From Aurantiochytrium sp. KH105 (Eukaryota; Sar; Bigyra; Thraustochytrida; Thraustochytriidae), in the NCBI GenBank assembly GCA_003116975.1, contig BGKB01000085.1, positions 310,001-374,000 on the forward strand: 64,000 nt of DNA, in the 5' to 3' direction. Below, piece by piece: positions 10,186 through 22,074 of the stretch. A model generated the notes under the pieces. The model made no database searches. It saw only the letters and a program-made list of their open reading frames with translations, and was not told the DNA's origin. Each line of letters begins with the position of its first letter. Position 1 is the first letter of the stretch. The translations under genes and the position numbers were made by a program.

Positions 10186-10692
10186 AAAACCAAAACGATG
10201 AAGAGGGCCGCTGCGGGCGGACTGCGGGACGTTTGGCGCATCGCACTTGGCGATTCGAGCCTTTTTCAGGGTATTGCGCAACTGTTTGATCATGTCTTCA
10301 AACTCGATGGCCGGGACGAGCTGTAATTGAGGTCAGTGTGTTTTTTGGATCTCTTTGATATCTGATTTCATGTCAATATTATTTTTTTTTGTGGTCTACA
10401 CTCTCTCTGTCTCATCGCTTTGTTGCGGTTGCATCTGCGGCTGCTTGTTTTCCGTATGACACAAAAATCTCGCAAGTTCAAATTCGTCCGCGGGCGTTCT
10501 TTCCACCTCTTCCTTTTTCCTTTTTCCTTCTTCCTTTTTCGGAAGGGGGGAAGACGTTGGCTACTGTTGGTGTGAAGTCACATTGGCCACTCCATGGAGG
10601 CTGTACGGTGATCAACCCATGCCGTAAACTACTTACAGTTAGTAGGCTAGGCTAGGCTAGGCTCGGCTAGGTTGAAGGTTGATGCATGTTGC

Positions 10693-10728
10693 AGCTAGCT
10701 AGCTAGCTAGCTAGCTAGCTAGCTAGCT
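10693..10728. repeat. (AGCT)9 tetranucleotide repeat
   Basis: Perfect palindromic tetranucleotide array. Similar runs recur at 16818-16848 and, shorter, around 53464-53483, so this motif is a recurrent intergenic element here. Confidence 0.95.
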
Positions 10729-10843
10729 GCGTGGGGATTGGAAACCGGATTTCGTTTTGGTGGTAGTAGCAGCTAGCCTATTACGACCTAAATGTTATGC
10801 AATAGAACTCACGCGCTGGGGATGAATGCTAAAGAAAGGAACG

Positions 10844-10846
<3 letters not shown>

Positions 10847-10878
<32 letters not shown>
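10847..10878. repeat. (AG)n dinucleotide repeat
   Basis: About sixteen AG units ending 27 bp before the stop codon of the minus-strand NYN-like gene, so probably in its 3' UTR. Confidence 0.95.
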
Positions 10879-10884
<6 letters not shown>

Positions 10885-10904
10885 AAGAGAGCAAGAGAGC
10901 TCCC

Positions 10905-11922
10905 TCACTTTCTGCGGAGCGGCATGCCCTTGGGTGGCAATGGCGCGTCGAGGTTCTTGACAAAGGAAGGGAGAATGTGGTCCGTGGAGCTGACGATAGT
11001 CCAGTCGAGCAGGGCACCACACACTTCGTTTTCGAACTCGTCGCAAGAAAGTACAGAGAGGCCGTCCAGGTCAGTAAATGCCTGGAGGGCCTTGTACTTG
11101 ACCTCGGAAAGGGAAAGACCATGGTCGAAGGAGGCGTGCTCGCAAATCACACACAACCAACGCTTTCGGCCATGGAACGTCACATAGAGGCTCAGGTCCG
11201 AATGAATCTCCGTTGTGATGAACTTCACCATGGTCTTGATGTGAGCCTGGTCGGGGCTAAGGCGCTGGGGCGCGCCAAAGTAGAGCGTTCTCTCACGCGG
11301 CGGCGCGTTCGGGTCCACGACGCTCGGCCCATGCGGCACGCGGTCCAGGATTTCGTCGAGAAGGTGAATGCGGAACTTGTGGTAGAGCTTTGCGAATTCT
11401 TGGAATGCTGGCGCAATGTCGTCGGACCAGGCCCAGAGGTCGACTGTGATCCCCATTTCGAGCGCGGCTCCCGCGGCGTCGAGAAACTCCTCGGACCCGC
11501 TCACGATGGCGTACGAACGCGTGACCGTTCTGCCGCCCATGAGCCGCTGCGCGGTCATGGCGCCCAGATCGCCGGCGACGATCCGCGCCATCCGTGTCGC
11601 TGTGGCCGCAGCAGACCTCGTTGCTCTGGATGCCGCAGCCGCCCGCGCGGCAGAGCTCGAGCTTGGCTGCAATAGCCGCCCCGGCGGCATTCGGGGCGCG
11701 GGTACGGGTGCCCCGCCGCCATGCGCGCCAGGAAAGGTACCCGCGGGGCCGTCATCGGCGCGCGCGAGGCCGTCATCATCGCCGCCATTGTCATTGGCGT
11801 CGGCATCATCGTCCACGCGCGCATCATCACGATCGTCGTCGTTCGCGGCGGCATCGTCGGCCTCGAGGCCGCTGCAGTCCGCTTTGGCGCCGCCGCCGAG
11901 CGCGTCGCGCACGCGCCCCGCG

Positions 11923-11955
<33 letters not shown>

Positions 11956-14204
11956 AGGAGCGCGGGAGCACCTTCTGCGTGCCCGCGCGGCGCGGCGCCC
12001 GCGGGAAGCGAGGCGGCGTCTCTCGCGCGGGACTCGACGGTGACGTCGTTGGTGTCGTCGTTGTTGTCGCCGATCTTGTCGCCGTTGATGTCGTCGTTGG
12101 TGTTTTCAATGGTGTCTTCAATAGAGTTGCCAATGACAGAGCCCGTGCCGGCCACGGCGGTGTCTCCGATGATGTCGCCGATGGTGTCGCCCTTGGTGTC
12201 GGCATTCGTGTCCGCGAGGACGGGCGAGGCGGGATCGGTGGCAGCAGCGGCAGCGAAGCGAGGGGAAGCTTGCGAGGGAAATCGCTTGAAAACGCGAACG
12301 AGCGTCGCGGGGCGGATTCTGTTGGTCGGCGGCGCGGCACTGCTGGGGCCCGCGGGGACCGGGACTGCGCCGGGGGCCGGGGCGGCGCGCATTACATCGA
12401 CGAGGCCAGGGATGCTGATGCGGGCGGCGCCATGGTGCTGGAATTGATGCAAATAATCATCATCGATGAGCACAATGGCCCCCTCCTTGCGGAAAAGCTG
12501 AAAGTCCTCCGTTGCGTGCGGGTTTGGGGGCGGCGGTGGCAGCGTTGCGTCGCCGTGGGTTGAAGTGGACCCCAAGCCCGCACTCCCAGGTCCCACGCTG
12601 CTGATGCCGCTGTTGCTACCGCGACCATCGGACGTGGGCGCGGAAGGGAGCAAGGGATTTCGTCCGGAGCCTGGCGTAACGACCGAGGCGTACGAAGGCC
12701 CGCCTGAGCTTGCTCGAGCTCCTTGCTCGGGCAAGAGGCGCACGTGTGCGGCGACGGGATTTGGATTGGGGCGACGCGAGGTCTTTACAAAACTAACACG
12801 CATGCCGATCCTTGCATGCTCGGCGTTGGGAAAGTTATTTCCGAGGCCGCTTGCAAAGTACAAGCTGCGCGGCGGCAGGTTAGCGGGCTGATCATCGGCA
12901 CGGATAAACCACTTATGCGCACCTTGGCGGTTCACAATCTCACCCATGAGACGCGTCTCACCATTATGATCAAGACCGCCTTCGAGCGGGGAAGAAGGAA
13001 ATGAGGATGAAGAAGAAGAAGAAGACGAATAAGACGACGACGAGGAGGCCGCCGCCGCAGATGAAGAAGCCCCAGGAGCGGAAAATGTAATTCCCCAGGG
13101 CGATGAATATGTGCCCAGCGAAGGTGCTGCTGTTGACAGAGGTTCTCCTGCTCCGACGCCTCTCCCAGCATCATCACTGCCTCTGTTTCTAAGTGAGGCC
13201 AAAACACCGGGTGGAAAGTCCGGGACCTGGCCAAAGATTGGTATGCCCGCAGCATCCCGGATTAGCTTCACATCAGTCACCACGGCTGACGGCATGCGCG
13301 GTGCCGGACTCGCAACGGTGAAGCGCACCCGCATGCCGATCTCGCCGGAGCGCGATTCGGTAAAGTGACGACTGAAGCCAGAAACGAAATAAAAGACAGG
13401 CTCGCTCAAGGCACTTGTCTGCGAGGCGCCGTCCTCACTGGCAGTATCGCCAAGAATATACCAGTACGCAGGCGCATTATAGTCGCAGAGGATGCCAGTG
13501 CTCCTCGTGCCCGGGGCGAGGGTCATCCCCGGGGTCGGTGTCACGGAGGCCTGGGAGCTTCCATGAACCTCGGAAAGAGGCCGCACGGTAAAGAGCTCAA
13601 AATCTGGGAGCAGCTCGACGACATCTTCGCGCATGTGAAAGATGTGTGGCTGACTGCGGACGAGCGCGGCGACAGGTTTCGTGGAAAATCGGTATGGGAT
13701 CTCGCGCTTGACCTGGTCGGGGACCTGCTCTAAAACGGTGGCGCCGAGGATGGAGCCTTCATTGCGGGCGAGAGCATAAACGACGCCTGCCACCACGGCA
13801 GGGTCGCTCAGCGTGCCTACGGGAATCTTCGGATTGTCCCACAGCCCATCAAGGTACTCGAGAACCCCGTGACTATGTACGAGGAAGACTTCAGGCCAGC
13901 TTTGAACAAGGTCGAGGAGGCTGTTTTGGCCCCTCGCGATAAAGGCCCTTCGCGCCCATGCGGGAATCTCGGAGAGGACGCTCGGTATGGAGAGCGACCC
14001 GCCCGAGAGCACTGCCGTGCCTGCCAGGGCGGCCACGAGAAGATCGTCGGGGATGTTTGCTGGATCTCGAGCGCGTGGATTTGGTCTTTTACTGCTACTG
14101 GCGCTGACACTGCTACTGTTACTATTGCTGTTGGTGCTCGGGTTACTGGAGCTACTTCTTCTGCCTCTGTGCGTGGCCCCTAGCCTCGAATTCGGTGGAT
14201 TCAT
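10905..14204 (-). CDS. Winged-helix / cold-shock-like / NYN-like putative RNA-binding protein
   Basis: A 1099-aa ORF from ATG 14204. Domain reading from sequence: a Ser/Asn-rich N-terminus; two winged-helix-like units (about 54-120, SLLDLVQSWPEVFLVHSHG; and 136-202, PVAALVRSQPHIFHMRED) resembling OST-HTH/LOTUS folds; two OB-fold, cold-shock-like repeats (236-315 and 418-491, both with a GMRVxF strand); IVLIDDDYLHQF at about 577-588; a 280-residue low-complexity insert with an 11-Gly run and degenerate GDTIGDIIGD repeats; then SYAIVSGSEEFLDAA and GITVDLWAW (about 896-925), which match the second half of a NYN/PIN-like RNase fold. The usual SGDxDF acids read SGSEEF here, so nuclease activity is uncertain. 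Likely an RNA-regulatory protein; the family assignment is inference. Confidence 0.75.
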
Positions 14205-16817
14205 GATGGCCTTGGATGCTCTGGGCGCTGGCTGGTGAGGTCTCGCGTCCGCTGCTGCGCTTTCCGCGCCGGAGAGAGAGGGGAACGGGGGGGGGGGGGG
14301 GAGGAGGAGAGACGGGGGAGAAGGAGCAAGAGAACGCTCTCGCGCGTCCGCCCTCGCGTGTTTCTTTCTCCACGGCGAGCGAGTTGGTCACGAGGCGCCG
14401 CGGCAGCAGCTACACCAATTCACTCCCTCCCGGGCTCGCCCGCCCGCCCGCTCGCTTGCCAGCTCGGGCTCGCCAGCCAGCTCGGGCTCGCCAGCCAGCT
14501 CGGGCCCGCCTGCTCGGGCGGCGGCGCCGGTCGCTTGGCCTCGCGGGGCCCTGCCCTGGCCTGGCCTGCCCTGCCCTGCCCTGCCCTGCGGTCGCGGCGC
14601 GGCGCCCCTCGCCGGGCGCGTCGTCGAGCCGAGCTCTGCCAGAGCGCCCCAAAACGTCGAGCTGCTGCCGCTGCTCGAGGTCGCCCGTCCCGGTCGCCCG
14701 TCGCGGTCGCCCGCCCGCTCAACGCGCTCGGGCCGCGCGCCCGCGCCGCGGCCTCGCCGCCCGGCCCCGCCGCCTCGCGCGCCCGCGCCGCGCGAGCGAG
14801 CTGTCTGCGCCGCGCGCCTCGCCTCGCCTCGCCCCGCCTCGCTCCGGGTTCGCGCCCGGGCACGCGCTGCTCGCCGGCGCGTACGCGCCCGCGCTGCCGC
14901 GATCGTCGCTGCGCCGCGCCGCGCCGATCGAGCGATCGAGCGCTCGAGCGCGCGAGCGCGGCCGGGATCGATCCCGCGCGCGCGCGAGCGGGCTGCCCGC
15001 GCGCCGCCGCCGGGGCGCTCTCGGTCTGTCTGTCTGTGCAGGAGCCTCGGATGCCGATGGCCTCGTCGTCGAGCCCGACCGGAGCGCGGCGAAGCGGCCT
15101 CGCTCGCTCGCGGCTTGCGCTTGTGCGCTTCTGCGCGGGCGGCGAGGAGGGCGACGGCTCGCTCGCTCGCGCCTCGGCTCGCTCGGCCGGCGCCCTCTCG
15201 CCTCCCCCAGGTCTCGGCGGACGCGAGGGAGGGAGCGCGGCGACCGCTTCGCGAAGTCGGAGGGGGAGGGCGAGCGCCGCGGAGGCAGCGGGAGGGCCCG
15301 GCGGCCAGGGCGACGAGGAGGCTCGGACTCGATGCCTCGCGGCCTGCAGCTGCCTGCCTGCCTGCTGGCCGCCGCTCTTGTCCGCCGCCGCGCGAAGGAT
15401 TGGATGGAAATGCGATGCAGCGAAATGCAGATGAATGAAATGAAACGACCCTGGGGACCTGGCTGGCTGGACGCTCGTGAGCAGCGAGGGGCGACTGCCT
15501 GCCTGCTAGGCTGCCTGCTAGGCTGCCTGCCTGCCTGCCTATGTACAAGCGGGTGGCAGCGGCCAGCGTGCGTGTCTGTTTGTCGGTTTGTCTGCTTCGC
15601 TGCAGGGTTCGTTGCAAAGATGGGATGCTTGGCGTGGCTTGAATTGGCTTGGTTTGCTCGGCCTCGCTCCCTCGCTCGCTCGCTGCTTCTGCGCTCCGCC
15701 GCGTCGCCTCCTCGTCGGGGCAGCCCAGCCGGGCTCAATCCAGTTCAAGGTCTCGGCCTCGGGCGCGGCGAGAAATGGTTGGCGGGTCAGCAGCAAGCCA
15801 GCCAGCCACCTCGCCTCTTTGTCGCCGCGCCTCGTCGCATTCCAGTTCGCAGCTCCAGGCAGGCAGGTAGGCAAACAAAAACGGGTTTGCGCAGGAGGCG
15901 CGGGCGACGCGCAGAAAGGTGGGCGGGAGGTCGCATAGTATCGCATGCACATCGCGAGGCATGCGTGCGTGCGTGGCACGCAAAAGTTGAGTCAAGCGGA
16001 GAGACCATCGTGATCGTACGCCCGCCCGGCAGGCGGCCACAGGCCTCCTCGCCAGCCGCTGTCGCGCTCTCTCGGGAGAATCAGGCGGCAGCAACGCGGC
16101 CAGGCAGCCCGGCAGCCAGGGGAGCAAGCTCTCGCGAACTCGCGCGTCCTCACGCTCGAGCTCGAGGCGTCCCAAGCTTCGGCGCAGCGCGGCACGGGTG
16201 GGGACGAAACGGACGACCGCGTAATAATCGCGCATGACTACGGTGAAATCTGCCTTCTTCCGCTTCACAGACAGATAGCTAACGGCAGCCCCGGCACCCG
16301 CTATCGCGCCGCGAGCGCGCGCTCGCTAACTCACTCGCTCTGTCCCGCTCCGCTCCGCTCGCGGCGGGGGCTGGCCCGCCGCCGCCGCCGGTGCTGGTGT
16401 CGGGGCGCCCGACGGCTGCGCGGCGCCAGCCTGGCCAACTCGGCCCGCGGATCGGGAAGGGAAGGGAAGGGAAGGGAAGGAAGCGAAGGGAAGCGCGGCA
16501 GCCCTGGAGGGAGACGGAAAGTGGAAGGCGCCCCGAGGCGCGGAACACACCGGCGTAGGGGGAGGTGCGGGGCGCGATGGTGGCCCCCACTTCTTTAGCG
16601 GGGTAAGTGTGGGAAGGGTGCGGGAAACAGGGACAACCCCCGCCGGGAGGAAACTCCAAGTATATTGCAATTAAGCTGTGGGGTGCTGTGAGCTGTGAAC
16701 CCTACAAGTTGCTAGCTGGCCCGCAAGGACGATCACAGTGGCGCGGCCATGGTCAGTGGACGGCTGCGGTGACCGCGGGGCCTGGTCTGCGGAGGGCCGG
16801 CCGGCCCGGAAGCTATG

Positions 16818-16848
16818 GCTAGCTAGCTAGCTAGCTAGCTAGCTAGCT
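16818..16848. repeat. (CTAG)n tetranucleotide repeat
   Basis: Array of the same palindromic tetranucleotide as at 10693, abutting the (CTGT)n array. Confidence 0.9.
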
Positions 16849-16850
16849 TG

Positions 16851-17151
<301 letters not shown>

Positions 17152-17176
17152 NNNNNNNNNNNNNNNNNNNNNNNNN
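17152..17176. other. Assembly gap (25 N)
   Basis: Twenty-five N characters inside the CTGT array; the size is nominal because reads cannot span the repeat. Confidence 0.99.
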
Positions 17177-17782
17177 TCTGTCTCCTCTTTCCCTCTTCCG
17201 TGCGTCGGCCCGCCAGCCCCGGAGCGGCGGTGCCTGGCGCGCTTCCCCTCCGCGCCTGCCCCGCCTGGCCAGCAAGCAGCTGCAGCCGGCTGCACTGCAG
17301 GCAGGGAACGAACGCACAGGGAAGGAGGACGCAGGGACCAGGCACTGCCGCCGACGCTCAGGCGTGGTCCCTCCCTGGGGAAACTTCATAACATACAATC
17401 GACCACGACAGCGACCTGCCCGGTCGAGTCGCAGTCCGCGCTGCTGCTACTGCTCCATGCAGCGGCAACAAACTCGCGCGTGCTTGCGCGTGCGCTTGCG
17501 CTTGCGTCCGCGCTGAGGCTGCCACTGCTTGCTGCCCAGCGAAATGGCAGGTTGAAAGAAGGCAGGCACGCGAGCGGGGCGTGGAGGCCGCTGCCGCTGC
17601 ACGCCGTGCCGCGCCTTCTTCGTCTCCCCCGCCGCGCCTTCTTCGTCTCCCCGCCCCCCGAGAGGCACACTTGGCAACACGCGGCGCCTTGCCTGGCGCG
17701 CTGCGGGTCCTCAGAGGCAGAGTGGGAAGGGGGACGTGCCGTCGTCCTCTGCCGCGGTCGTCCTGCAGCCCGGTGAGGTAGG

Positions 17783-17784
17783 TG

Positions 17785-17832
<48 letters not shown>

Positions 17833-17834
17833 CC
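17783..17834. repeat. (CCTG)n microsatellite
   Basis: About thirteen CCTG/GCCT units; shorter versions occur at 15350-15540. Confidence 0.95.
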
Positions 17835-18646
17835 GCTTGCGAGATTGGTTGGTTAGTGCAGCAGCAGCTGCAGCGTGCAGTTCATTGTGTTGCTCCCGTT
17901 GCTTGGGGGGTTGGCTTGAGTCGGGGATTTTGCTAGGATTTGACTTGTGCTCGAAGTATGGTCGCTGCGGCTTTAACTTTGAGAGTTTTATGGGCCACCG
18001 GCCTCAAAGCCTACGATGACGGTAGGCGCGGATCCGATGCGGAATCCGTTGTTCCTACTGCGTGTCCGTTCGATACATCGAATGCATCTCTGACTCTCGG
18101 AGCAACTAGATCTTTAGAAAGATACACTCCAGACTTGATGCCAGCGCCTCCCCGTCGTTGATAGGACTACGAGGTGTTTGGGCTTGGTGGCTTGGATCCT
18201 TGGTTGCCGTGGGTCGATGCGAGGAGCAGCGGCGTTTCCCATTGTCATTCCGGAGAAAACCGGAAACAGATCACAAGCATAGGAGCTCATCTTGTCAGAA
18301 AATGGTCATCGAGAACGTCGTATCACTATTTCTTGTCGAGAAGGACGACGAAGACATTGTACGACAGAACGCTCATCTTGTCAGAAAAATGTCATTGCAA
18401 ACGCATGCACTGTTGTAGTGAGCGGGCCTATCTAAAGATGAAAGAGATGGACATTGTTTGCAAACTTTGTAGATCTCCCGCATCCAAGCGTGGAAAAGAA
18501 AAGGAAGCAAAAGAGGAAAAGGCACAAGAAGGTTTTTTGTTTGGTTTTTTAGTCATGTTGCAGGCGCATTGAACATGGAGAAAAGAGTCAAGATCATCGA
18601 GCACGTGAGAACATTGTGATTGCTTCGCAGATCCGATCTCGGTTTC

Positions 18647-19801
18647 TCAAGCGAGAAATACCACAAAAAAGGTGATGAAAAAGAGAAGGACAAAGAGAAT
18701 CTTGGCCGCGAGCCAACGGTTGTTGCTCACGCCCATCCATGTGCGCACAAGCTGCTCGTAGCCCTGCTGCATGTTCTCCTGGGCGGCTGTGACGTTGTCA
18801 TCTATCCTTTCAATTGAGATGCGGGAGTCGGCCACCATGTGCGCGAGCTGATGAAAAACCTCTCCAAGCTCCGAAATATGACGCTCGATCGAGTTCATCG
18901 CCTGCACGCGGCTCGAAAGATACGCATTGTCTTGTACAGTGGCTGTTTGTTGAATCAAGGGTGCCTCATCAAATACGATCTCTTCCTCGTCATCCCCGCC
19001 TTCGCTAAGAAACTGTTGCTGCTGAAAGCTTGTGCGCTGATGCAAACCCCCATTCTGGCTGACGACCGAGACGCCCGAGGGCCGCGGGAGCGAGGATCCC
19101 TGGCTGGACGCCTGCTGATTTTGCTGGCCTTGCTGCTGTCCACCTGCGCTCGCACCTTGGCCAAGCCCGCTAAGCGGGGCACGCTTCGTTCCAAAAAGGC
19201 CGCGTCGGTCAGACTTTTTCCTCATTGTGGACTGGCGCTCCTCGAGGACGTTTTTGAAACTCTTGGCTGTGTTTCCAAGCTGCATCTTCATGGTCTGCAC
19301 GATGGCCATCGAGTGCTCTGCGGCATTGTCGCTACCGCGGCCCACCTTTTGCCGATTCCGATCAAGGTACGCCTGGAGCTGGTCGAGCTCATACTTGATG
19401 AATTTGGTGTCTTCTTTGAGCCGCGCTGAAAGGACGTTGATCTCATCCATCGGGTCATCAAAGGTGCCCTGCCGCCGCGTGAGCTGCGCAAGGTGCTGCA
19501 GCTTTTTCGAGGTGAGGCTGATCTTGCCCGAGAGCTCTGCGGCGCGCTGGCCGAACACGCGAGCCTCCTCGGTGGGCGAGAGCAGTCCCGCGGCGCCCGC
19601 GCCCGCGCCCGCGCCAGCGCCCGCGCGGCCCGCGCCGGCACCGGCGGCCGCCCCGAACCCCGCACCGGCGCCCGCTCCGGCGTGCGCGAGACCGGTTACG
19701 GGCCTCACGCCCGCCTGGACCTGCGCGGAGACGGCGCTGAAGAACTCCGCGGTGCGGTCCACCACCGCGCCGCCCTCGTCCCCGCCCTGCCACGGCGCCA
19801 T
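18647..19801 (-). CDS. Syntaxin-5/Sed5-type Qa-SNARE
   Basis: 384 aa from ATG 19801. The N-terminus carries VDRTAEFFSAV, matching the DRTxEF peptide by which Sed5/syntaxin-5 binds the SM protein Sly1. A helical Habc region follows (SGKISLTSKKLQHLAQL, FIKYELDQLQAYLDRNRQ). The SNARE motif is about 294-352, with the zero-layer Gln in GEVFHQLAHMV. A single C-terminal TM anchor (about 362-383, FVLLFFITFFVVFLA) makes it tail-anchored. Known role: t-SNARE for ER-to-Golgi and intra-Golgi vesicle fusion. An Ala/Gly-rich insert (about 35-70) and a Gln/Ser-rich linker are local additions. It is divergent from the cyclin gene at 20640. Confidence 0.95.
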   Translation of the reverse strand: MAPWQGGDEGGAVVDRTAEFFSAVSAQVQAGVRPVTGLAHAGAGAGAGFGAAAGAGAGRAGAGAGAGAGAAGLLSPTEEARVFGQRAAELSGKISLTSKKLQHLAQLTRRQGTFDDPMDEINVLSARLKEDTKFIKYELDQLQAYLDRNRQKVGRGSDNAAEHSMAIVQTMKMQLGNTAKSFKNVLEERQSTMRKKSDRRGLFGTKRAPLSGLGQGASAGGQQQGQQNQQASSQGSSLPRPSGVSVVSQNGGLHQRTSFQQQQFLSEGGDDEEEIVFDEAPLIQQTATVQDNAYLSSRVQAMNSIERHISELGEVFHQLAHMVADSRISIERIDDNVTAAQENMQQGYEQLVRTWMGVSNNRWLAAKILFVLLFFITFFVVFLA

Positions 19802-20639
19802 CGCTGCTGTGCGCTGCGCTGCGCCGCGCCGCGCCGCGCCCGCGTGCGTGCGTGCAGCTTGCTTTGCTTTGCTTGCTTTGCTTTGCTTTGCCTTTCTACA
19901 GCGCTACTAGTGACTAGCTAGCTACGAAAAAAGCCTTTTCTGCTCCACGTGGCCGCCTTTCGCCGCCTCTATCACCATCATATCACCCTCTCTCTGCTCC
20001 TGAGGCAGCGTCTGCAGCCGACTTTCTGCTCCGCGCGAGCCTCCTCGAGCACGGAGCTCGTTCGCCACGTGCGCCTGGCCGGGAACGCACGCAGCAAGGT
20101 CTCCTCGCTGCTGGCGTTGCTTGCTTGCTTGCTCGCTTGCTTGCTTGCTCGCGTGCTTCTGCTTGTTCACTCACGCTCGACGGCGCCGCCCCGCTCGAGG
20201 TCAATCGCGACCCCAGGGTGTGTGCGCGTACGCGCGCGGGTCTGGGCGCGCGCGACGCGGCGGCGCAGGGTCGCTCGCGCGCTCGGTCGCTCGCATTCGC
20301 AGGCCGGGCCGCGGCTGGCGGTGCGCCGGGCGCGACTGGCCGAGGACGCGCCGCGAGGGACGGCCGCTTGCTTGCGAGCGCGAGCGCAGACCGCCGAAGT
20401 GCGGACGGCCCAGGGCCAGCGGCGCCACGCGACCATGCGCAAACCGGCCGGCGCAAAGGGAGGACCACGCCAGGCGCGCGAGGGCGGCGGCAGACCTGCA
20501 AGCTCGACTCTGGCTGGCAGAGCGCGAGCAGAGCGAGAGCAGACCTGCAACGAGCTGACGCGAGAGACTGGCTGACGGCCTGACTGGGCGTGCCGTGCCT
20601 GACCGCGACGAGAGAGAGAGAAGCAAGCGAGAACCAGCC
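19802..20639. promoter_or_regulatory. Divergent promoter region of syntaxin-5 and cyclin genes
   Basis: 838 bp, GC-rich, with a TGCTT-type run (about 19860-19890) and a CTTG repeat near 20118-20152. Open frames on both strands here are compositional; nothing else is recognised. Confidence 0.5.
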
Positions 20640-21425
20640 ATGGAGGCACGTGAAAACATGGCGACTCGGTTTCGCGCGCAAACCTTGTTCGCTAAAACGG
20701 AGGCTAGCAGCCACAGACCGGAGAGCTGCGCCAAGCGGATATGGAGACCAAGGGAGATGTCTGTCGAGACCTCGCCAGGGAGCACGGGCACCATGTGCAG
20801 CGGAAGCACCTTTTACAGCAGCACGAGCAGCAGCACGAGCAGCAGCAGATGCCGACGAAACAGCATCAACATAGACGCACATTCGGACCACGAGGGTCCG
20901 TTGAAGGCAGGCAAACGTCCACGGCCGCTCGAGCGCGTCGTCATTTCTGCTCTCGGCAAGGCGCTCGGGGCGATGGCAAATCGCGCAAAGGACCGAAGCA
21001 AGACCGATGATGATGCTTTCGATGGACCGAGCGTGCCCGAAATCTCCATGGAAAACTACCTGTACCGCCTCGCGGGCTACTTGAATCAATGGCAAGGGGA
21101 GAAAGCGGGCGGAACTTCGCTTGGCCTTCGCGCCTTGATCATGGGCCTCGTCTATGTCGATCGTCTCTGTGCGCGGGACCCTGGCATGATGCTTTCTCCT
21201 GTGAATATCCACCGCATCTGCATGACCACAACGTTGGTGGCCGTAAAGTCCATTGAGGATGCGCCCTTTCTGAATTCTTTTTGGTGCCAAGTCGGTGGCG
21301 TAAGTCTGCACGAGCTCAACGCTCTAGAGCTGCATCTCCTCAAGCGTCTCGATTGGGACGTCAATGTGTCCAGAGAGGAGTTCGATCGCACCTTCGCCAT
21401 GCTGCGCTCGGTGGCAGCAGTCTAA
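20640..21425 (+). CDS. PHO80-like (P/U-type) cyclin A
   Basis: 261 aa from ATG 20640 (CAGCCATGG); the frame extends upstream only to a GTG. A Ser-rich N-terminus (about 55-90) precedes the cyclin-box region (about 135-250): SMENYLYRLAGYLNQW, LRALIMGLVYVDRLC, NIHRICMTTTLVAVKSIED, FWCQVGGVSLHELNALEL. The pattern of a Tyr-Asp-Arg helix, HR..., LVA.K and NxxExxLL is that of PHO80/PCL and plant U-type cyclins, which activate PHO85/CDK5-like kinases in nutrient and phosphate signalling. The CDK partner is not in this window. A paralogue lies convergently 650 bp downstream. Confidence 0.9.
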   Translation: MEARENMATRFRAQTLFAKTEASSHRPESCAKRIWRPREMSVETSPGSTGTMCSGSTFYSSTSSSTSSSRCRRNSINIDAHSDHEGPLKAGKRPRPLERVVISALGKALGAMANRAKDRSKTDDDAFDGPSVPEISMENYLYRLAGYLNQWQGEKAGGTSLGLRALIMGLVYVDRLCARDPGMMLSPVNIHRICMTTTLVAVKSIEDAPFLNSFWCQVGGVSLHELNALELHLLKRLDWDVNVSREEFDRTFAMLRSVAAV

Positions 21426-22074
21426 GTCGTAATTTTACGACTTACTTCATGACCATCAACTCACAGCTCAAAGTCGAACGTCGCATCCTGGCCGCGCTGC
21501 GATTCTTGACGCACCCATCCCACCAATGATACCCTTTGTCGACATGCGAATCGACACGGAAGTACGAAAGTACTGCCACATGCCCTATTCTTTTTATTGA
21601 TCACATCGTACCAGGCTGCAGCAGCCTCGGGGGAGGAAGCAAAAGGGAGAAAAGGCCGGACAAGCGCCGTACTGCTCGCTTTGCCGCGCCTTGCCTCCGA
21701 GCCCGGTCGTCGTGCCAGCGGTGTGATGAGAAAAAACTAGACTTTCCAATTTTCCGCCCTGTATTTTTTTTTGAAAATATTTTTGTCTCCTTTGTTTGTT
21801 TGCATGTTTTTTGGGGTTTGGTTTGGAATGACGAAACCTAATGCCAATGTCAACTCGCTGTCGCGCGCCGTGGCGTTGCAAGTATCCGGACGCGCCGAAC
21901 GGACGCGGCAACGGCCCGTAGGCCTAGAGTATAGGTCATTGTGAGAGCAGAACAAACAGAGCAAACAGAATAATTTTCTAGATTAGGAAAGAAATAACAA
22001 GGCAAGCCAGGGGAAGGGGGGGGGGTAATGATGATATGATGACGGTGAATGAGTGAAAGAAGCCCGGCTGCCGA
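21426..22074. other. Convergent 3' spacer between two cyclin genes
   Basis: 649 bp with lower GC, a T-rich stretch near 21765-21815 and a G run at 22017-22024. No gene is seen; it should hold both terminators. Confidence 0.6.

Larger units (their letters stand above)
10186..10904. other. Convergent 3' intergenic region with simple repeats
   Basis: This 719-bp spacer lies between the stops of the EDEM and NYN-like genes. It contains a GGCTA-type repeat near 10645-10672, an (AGCT)n run and an (AG)n run. No gene is seen. Confidence 0.6.

Noticed and set aside
14216..16237. 673-codon plus-strand open frame with overlapping long frames on both strands
   Set aside because: Text is Arg/Ala/Pro/Ser-biased with no domain, all frames are open at once and the DNA is made of short CTCG/CTGC repeats; this is what stop-poor GC-rich DNA gives.
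19983..21311. Minus-strand 442-codon frame
   Set aside because: Antisense to the plus-strand cyclin and its GC-rich leader; no recognisable content.
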